The position numbers and the translations under genes were made by a program. From positions 1-21,697 of the forward strand of contig JAANSK020266050.1 in the NCBI GenBank assembly GCA_011763485.2: a stretch of DNA of 21,697 bases, written 5' to 3'. Source of the DNA: Isoetes engelmannii. Taxonomy: Eukaryota; Streptophyta; Lycopodiopsida; Isoetales; Isoetaceae. Position 1 is the first letter of the stretch, and every line of letters begins with the position of its first letter. This document shows positions 18,353 to 21,697 of the stretch, in pieces. Below the pieces are notes generated by a model, which had not been told where the DNA came from, did no database searches, and saw only the letters and a program-made list of their open reading frames with translations.

Positions 18353-19288
18353 ATGCCAAAGAGAGAACCATTGCGAGCTTGATATAACTATTTTTGTAAA
18401 ATAAAATGAAAATATCAGTGGACATAAAAGTTTTCAACGCTAAAAAGCCAAAAACCTTTGCCAATGTCATATTAAAAAAAATACTGGAAACATTTTCACC
18501 ATCAGTAAATGAATTAGTAATTGCAGCCGTTAGATGATTAGATATGCTCAAAATAAACCTCAAGATGCAACCTCAAGATGCCCAAACCCACCCTCCCCCA
18601 ACAAATTGCTCCTTAACAGGAGGCAATTCAAAAAACCTCACTAAATATTTTACAAGTGGAAAATTACATTTATAAAATGCATTATTTATTTTATCGTCGA
18701 ATAAAAAATTGCTAGTTATGATGGGTATTACATTGAGAAGATCATGAACCGTGAATTGGCCCGGGGAGATTTTAAGTAGTTTTCATGTATAAAGGAACAG
18801 GATAGCCAGGAATTATGTATCATTAATACTTAAGAGGTTGAACCCTAGTATCCAGATGTATAACACTACACAGTACTAAAGATTCTAGGAATGCAAAATC
18901 AATGAAATACATCACACTTAATATGATAATGAACCAGGGTTATGTTCAATAGTTCCAGATCTGAATATAAAATATCCACTGGACTTCTCATAATAGAACA
19001 TAACCATAAATGATTCATTCCCGAAAAGAAGAGAACTTTCTTTAGCAAACGGGATCGAGGACGAGGACCAAAGGATGAAGGCCAAAGAAGAGGTAAAGCT
19101 GAAAAGGAACATGCCATAGCATGAAAAGAGACATCAAATTGTGCAAGCCAAGCAGATAGAAGCCCCTCCCCTGCCTGGTTTCAAAGAGAAGAGAACAGTA
19201 TACTACTGAGAGACGATGAGGAAGCACCGATGAGATGTTGTTGAAGAACCACACTTAAAATAGCGATCTCCCACCAAAAAATGCAATC

Positions 19289-19327
19289 AATGCGTGCATG
19301 CAATGCGTGCATGCGACACATGCATGC
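19289..19327. repeat. Three 13-bp RY-motif repeats
   Basis: AATGCGTGCATGC is present twice exactly (19289-19301, 19302-19314), then a diverged third unit GACACATGCATGC (19315-19327). Confidence 0.9.
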
Positions 19328-19408
19328 TCGCCCCCTTCTAGAATTTGGATCTGATGGCTCGGATCGATGCCATTTTTTGTGGAAATCCTCCCGGCTTTAT
19401 AAAATAAA

Positions 19409-19447
19409 GAAACCCTTCTAGGTTTGTGGGAAATTTAGAAGGGTTTC
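19409..19447. other. Perfect 12-bp inverted repeat containing AAACCCT
   Basis: GAAACCCTTCTA (19409-19420) pairs with TAGAAGGGTTTC (19436-19447) around a 15-base loop. A TATAAAATA string lies just upstream at 19397-19405. The stem includes a telo-box-like AAACCCT. This could be a promoter element or part of a transposon end; neither is shown. Confidence 0.7.
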
Positions 19448-19496
19448 CATTTATACTGTGTTTTCAAATCCAAATCCGGTTGAGATAGTTTGAACG

Positions 19497-19887
19497 GGTA
19501 CCTAAGGTCAATAAGGTACACTTTTCCGTAATAAAGTATATATAGGACATTTATTGAACCATCATGAGTTTGTATCGTTTATTTTCTAGTTGAAGTGGAT
19601 AGGAATACTGCTATATAACAACACATGAATGTCTATGTCATTTTTGCATAGATCTACTTTAGTAACTAGCGCTGGTGATATGATCATATTTCCAATGTAG
19701 TCAAAATGGAGGCTATATAATAGCTGACAATATATGAGAGAGGAAATGACATGTGTGTATTGCCATTGCAATTCTTGAGCTAAAATTACTTATAATATGA
19801 TGAAACGGGTTCAATATGTAACATTCAATATCTATCATTCTCTGGTGTTGTGTTGCACCTATCTTCTAAACCGTTGATGTGGTGGGG
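19497..19887 (+). repeat. Repeat B, copy 1
   Basis: Starts with junction sequence J and is homologous to 20870-21290. Shared blocks include TTGAACCATCATGAGTT, ACAACACATGAATGTCTATG, TAGTAACTAGCGC and GCAATTCTTGAGCTA. It ends near GATGTGGTGGGG. Noncoding. Confidence 0.9.
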
Positions 19888-19985
19888 TTTCAAGGGGACC
19901 AAGATGGTTGTGCTCTTGGTAGTAAAGGGAGGTCCTTCTCTTTTTTCTTTATGTGGTCCTTAAAATGCATCATCCACAACATGTG

Positions 19986-20592
19986 GTCCCTTAGAACATT
20001 TGGTCTTCATCCATGATAAAAATTAATTCAAAAAGACTAGCATATTCTCATAAGGATTTGAACTTAAAATCATACAAAATTTTGTTAATTCTGTATACGG
20101 TATCTTAACAATCACAACATCTATTAAAACAAAAATACAGAAAGTTCTTCTTAGTTTAGATCCAAGTTAAGATTTAATTTAACATAATGGTGAAACACTT
20201 AGATTGTATCATCCCCATCCCCACTTTTGCAATATAATAATAATAATTCTAGAAAATGGAAAAGCCAACAAAGGAGCCTCAAAAGCACATTTTCTTGGAA
20301 GGTGCACTTCTCAAGGTGCATGTCATCACTCTTGTATAGGTAACCTTCCATATTCTTGGGAATAAGAAGATGCCTTATTCTTTTGTAGTCTTATTGTCTC
20401 CTTCAAAGTAGATTATAGTTGTCTTAATAATTGTGATATTTTTACTTGGTCTTCTACTAAATATACTATTTTCTATCATACAACCTCTCCACCTAAAGTT
20501 AGGCCAAGTGAACTATGTAGACATATCACATTAATATAATATAAGTTCAAAAAAGGAACAAAACCAGGGTACCTAAGGTCAATAAGGTACAC
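19986..20592 (+). repeat. Repeat A, copy 2
   Basis: Homologous to A copy 1 from GTCCCTTAGAACATTT through sequence J at 20568-20592. J is cut short here and followed at once by a second copy of the distal part of A. Confidence 0.9.
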
Positions 20593-20869
20593 ATTCTTGG
20601 GAACAAAAAGATGCTTTATTCTTTTGTAGTCTTATTTTCTCCTTCAAAATAGATCATAGTTGTCCTAACAGTTGTCCTATTTTTACTTGGTCTTCTACTA
20701 ATAATACTACTAAATTAAATTAAATTAAATTAAATTAAATTAAATTAAATTAAATTAAATTAAATACTATTTTCTATCATACAACCTCTCCACCTAAAGT
20801 TAGACCAAGTGAACTATGTAGAAATATCACATTAATATAACATAAAATTAAAAAAGAAACAAAATTTTT
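20353..20869 (+). repeat. 241-bp internal duplication of the distal A repeat
   Basis: TTCTTGGGAA at 20353 recurs at 20594, and homology continues through GTGAACTATGTAG to J at 20568 and 20870. The second copy is longer because of the TAAAT microsatellite within it. Confidence 0.9.
20711..20765. repeat. (TAAAT)11 microsatellite
   Basis: Eleven exact TAAAT units. The matching place in A copy 2 and A copy 1 has only a single CTAAATA, so the expansion is specific to this copy. Confidence 0.97.
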
Positions 20870-21290
20870 GGTATCTAAGGTCAATAAGGTACAGTTTTCC
20901 ATGATAAAGTACATATTCATTTGTTGAACCATCATGAGTTCCTTTCATTTATCTTCTAGTTGAAGTAGACAAAAATACTGCTATGTAACAACACATGAAT
21001 GTCTATGTCATCGTTGCATAGATCTAGTTTAGTAACTAGCGCAGGTGATATGATCATACTACCAATGTAGTTTACATGGACTCTATAGGCGATACGATCA
21101 TATTTCCAATGTAGTTAAAATGGAGGCTTTATAATAGCTGACAATATATGAAAGAGGAAATGACATGCTTGTATTGCCATTGCAATTCTTGAGCTAGAAC
21201 ATTCTTGAGCTAGTCAATATGTAACATTCAATATCTAACATTCTCTTGTGTTGTGGTGCACATATCCTCTAAATAGTTGATGCGGTGGGG
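20870..21290 (+). repeat. Repeat B, copy 2
   Basis: Continues directly from the A repeat through J (here GGTATCTAAGG). Compared with B copy 1 it has an extra local duplication of about 44 bp (around 21045-21130, two versions of GATATGATCATA...CCAATGTAGTT) and a small duplication of ATTCTTGAGCTAG near 21185-21213. Confidence 0.9.
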
Positions 21291-21590
21291 TCAGGGTTGC
21301 CTTATGGGGCTATTTATAGCCGAATGGCTATATTTTGAATATTTTCAAAAATAGGGATACTAAAGCTGAGTAGGTTACTATTGAAAATATTTTTTATTCT
21401 TTTGCCAATTCTTTTTGTTTTATTGAAGTATATCTGTCTATTCATCATCATCATCACATCATGATTACATTCTACTTCACTTTATTCTACAAATCACATG
21501 GAAGTCAATGCACTCCTAGACATGATCATTCCAATTCTATGCTAGGAGCTACTTTGCATGTGATTATCCACTACATATTTAAAGGGGTGA
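21291..21590. other. Unassigned AT-rich stretch
   Basis: No gene or repeat recognised; a short CATCATCATCATCACATCATGA run lies near 21445. Confidence 0.5.
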
Positions 21591-21697
21591 GGATAATATT
21601 ATCCTGGTTTCGGTGATCCGGGAGGTGTTTTTCCCGGCCTCCGGAATCACCTCCCTTTTTCGACGGATTCCGTTCGGGGAGCCCCCGTTATTCCGTA
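21591..21697. other. GC-rich, inverted-repeat-dense window edge
   Basis: It starts with a perfect 14-bp palindrome GGATAATATTATCC (21591-21604). Then GGTGATCCGGGAGG (21612-21625) pairs with CCTCCGGAATCACC (21638-21651) with two mismatches, an alternative GGGAGGTG/CACCTCCC stem (21620-21627/21648-21655) is followed by TTTTT, and CGGGG-AGC-CCCCG lies at 21675-21687. It may be the end of a further mobile element that continues beyond the window. Confidence 0.6.

Larger units (their letters stand above)
16475..19496. other. About 3-kb segment interrupting the A-B repeat
   Basis: In the second copy of the A-B repeat, A runs into B directly through sequence J (20870 onward). Here A1 and B1 are separated by this segment, with J on both sides (16425-16474 and 19497-19546, 48 of 50 identical). 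The segment has no long ORF. It contains a TATA-like TATAAAAGG (16675-16683) near its left end, a 45-bp tandem repeat, a 13-bp tandem repeat and a hairpin near its right end. Its two ends are not inverted repeats of each other, so it is not an obvious TIR transposon. Minus frames of 60-95 codons at 18899-19254 match nothing known to me. Confidence 0.7.

Noticed and set aside
18899-19254. Overlapping minus ORFs of 64-72 codons as a small gene below a TATA-like site
   Set aside because: Three frames are open at once, none shows a known motif, and no supporting repeats or splice structure was found.

Overview
This is nuclear DNA of a land plant, most likely a seed plant. It has long AT-rich intergenic stretches, an L1-type plant LINE, a miniature LTR element with an initiator-Met tRNA primer site, microsatellites, layered tandem repeats and a recognisable MIR319 precursor. 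Size and composition would suit a large repeat-rich genome such as a gymnosperm, but nothing seen here fixes the species.

Layout. 1-430 looks like the poly(A)-tailed 3' end of a plus-strand retroelement after a G-rich start. 431-2880 is unassigned DNA with a 100-bp higher-order tandem repeat (1276-1545) and a cluster of CATGCA motifs (2686-2780). About 2890-8640 is one broken minus-strand LINE: part of ORF1, then an ORF2 with endonuclease, reverse transcriptase, thumb and zf-RVT regions in the normal order. 8650-11550 holds nothing recognisable.

The functional core is 11550-13150 on the plus strand. A TATA-like site lies upstream of a foldback of about 270 bp whose 3' arm carries the 20-nt miR319 sequence exactly and whose 5' arm carries its star. 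Downstream is an exon-like pair with good splice sites and one reading frame open across the junction; its product is not recognised, and it may be part of the pri-miRNA or of another gene.

13150-15085 is mostly unassigned, with a degenerate tandem repeat of about 100 bp and a (TTC)n tract. 15091-15617 is a complete TRIM-type element: two 158-bp LTRs, an iMet primer site and a 5-bp target duplication. From 15829 to 21290 there are two tandem copies of a previously unnamed (to me) A+B repeat of about 1 kb. The first copy is split by about 3.07 kb of unrelated DNA flanked by 50-bp direct repeats. The second has an internal 241-bp duplication and a (TAAAT)11 expansion. The last 90 bp are suddenly GC-rich and full of inverted repeats, probably the edge of another element.

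The only feature with a confident cellular role is MIR319, which in plants represses TCP (and some GAMYB-like) transcription factors. The rest is mainly transposon and repeat history around it.
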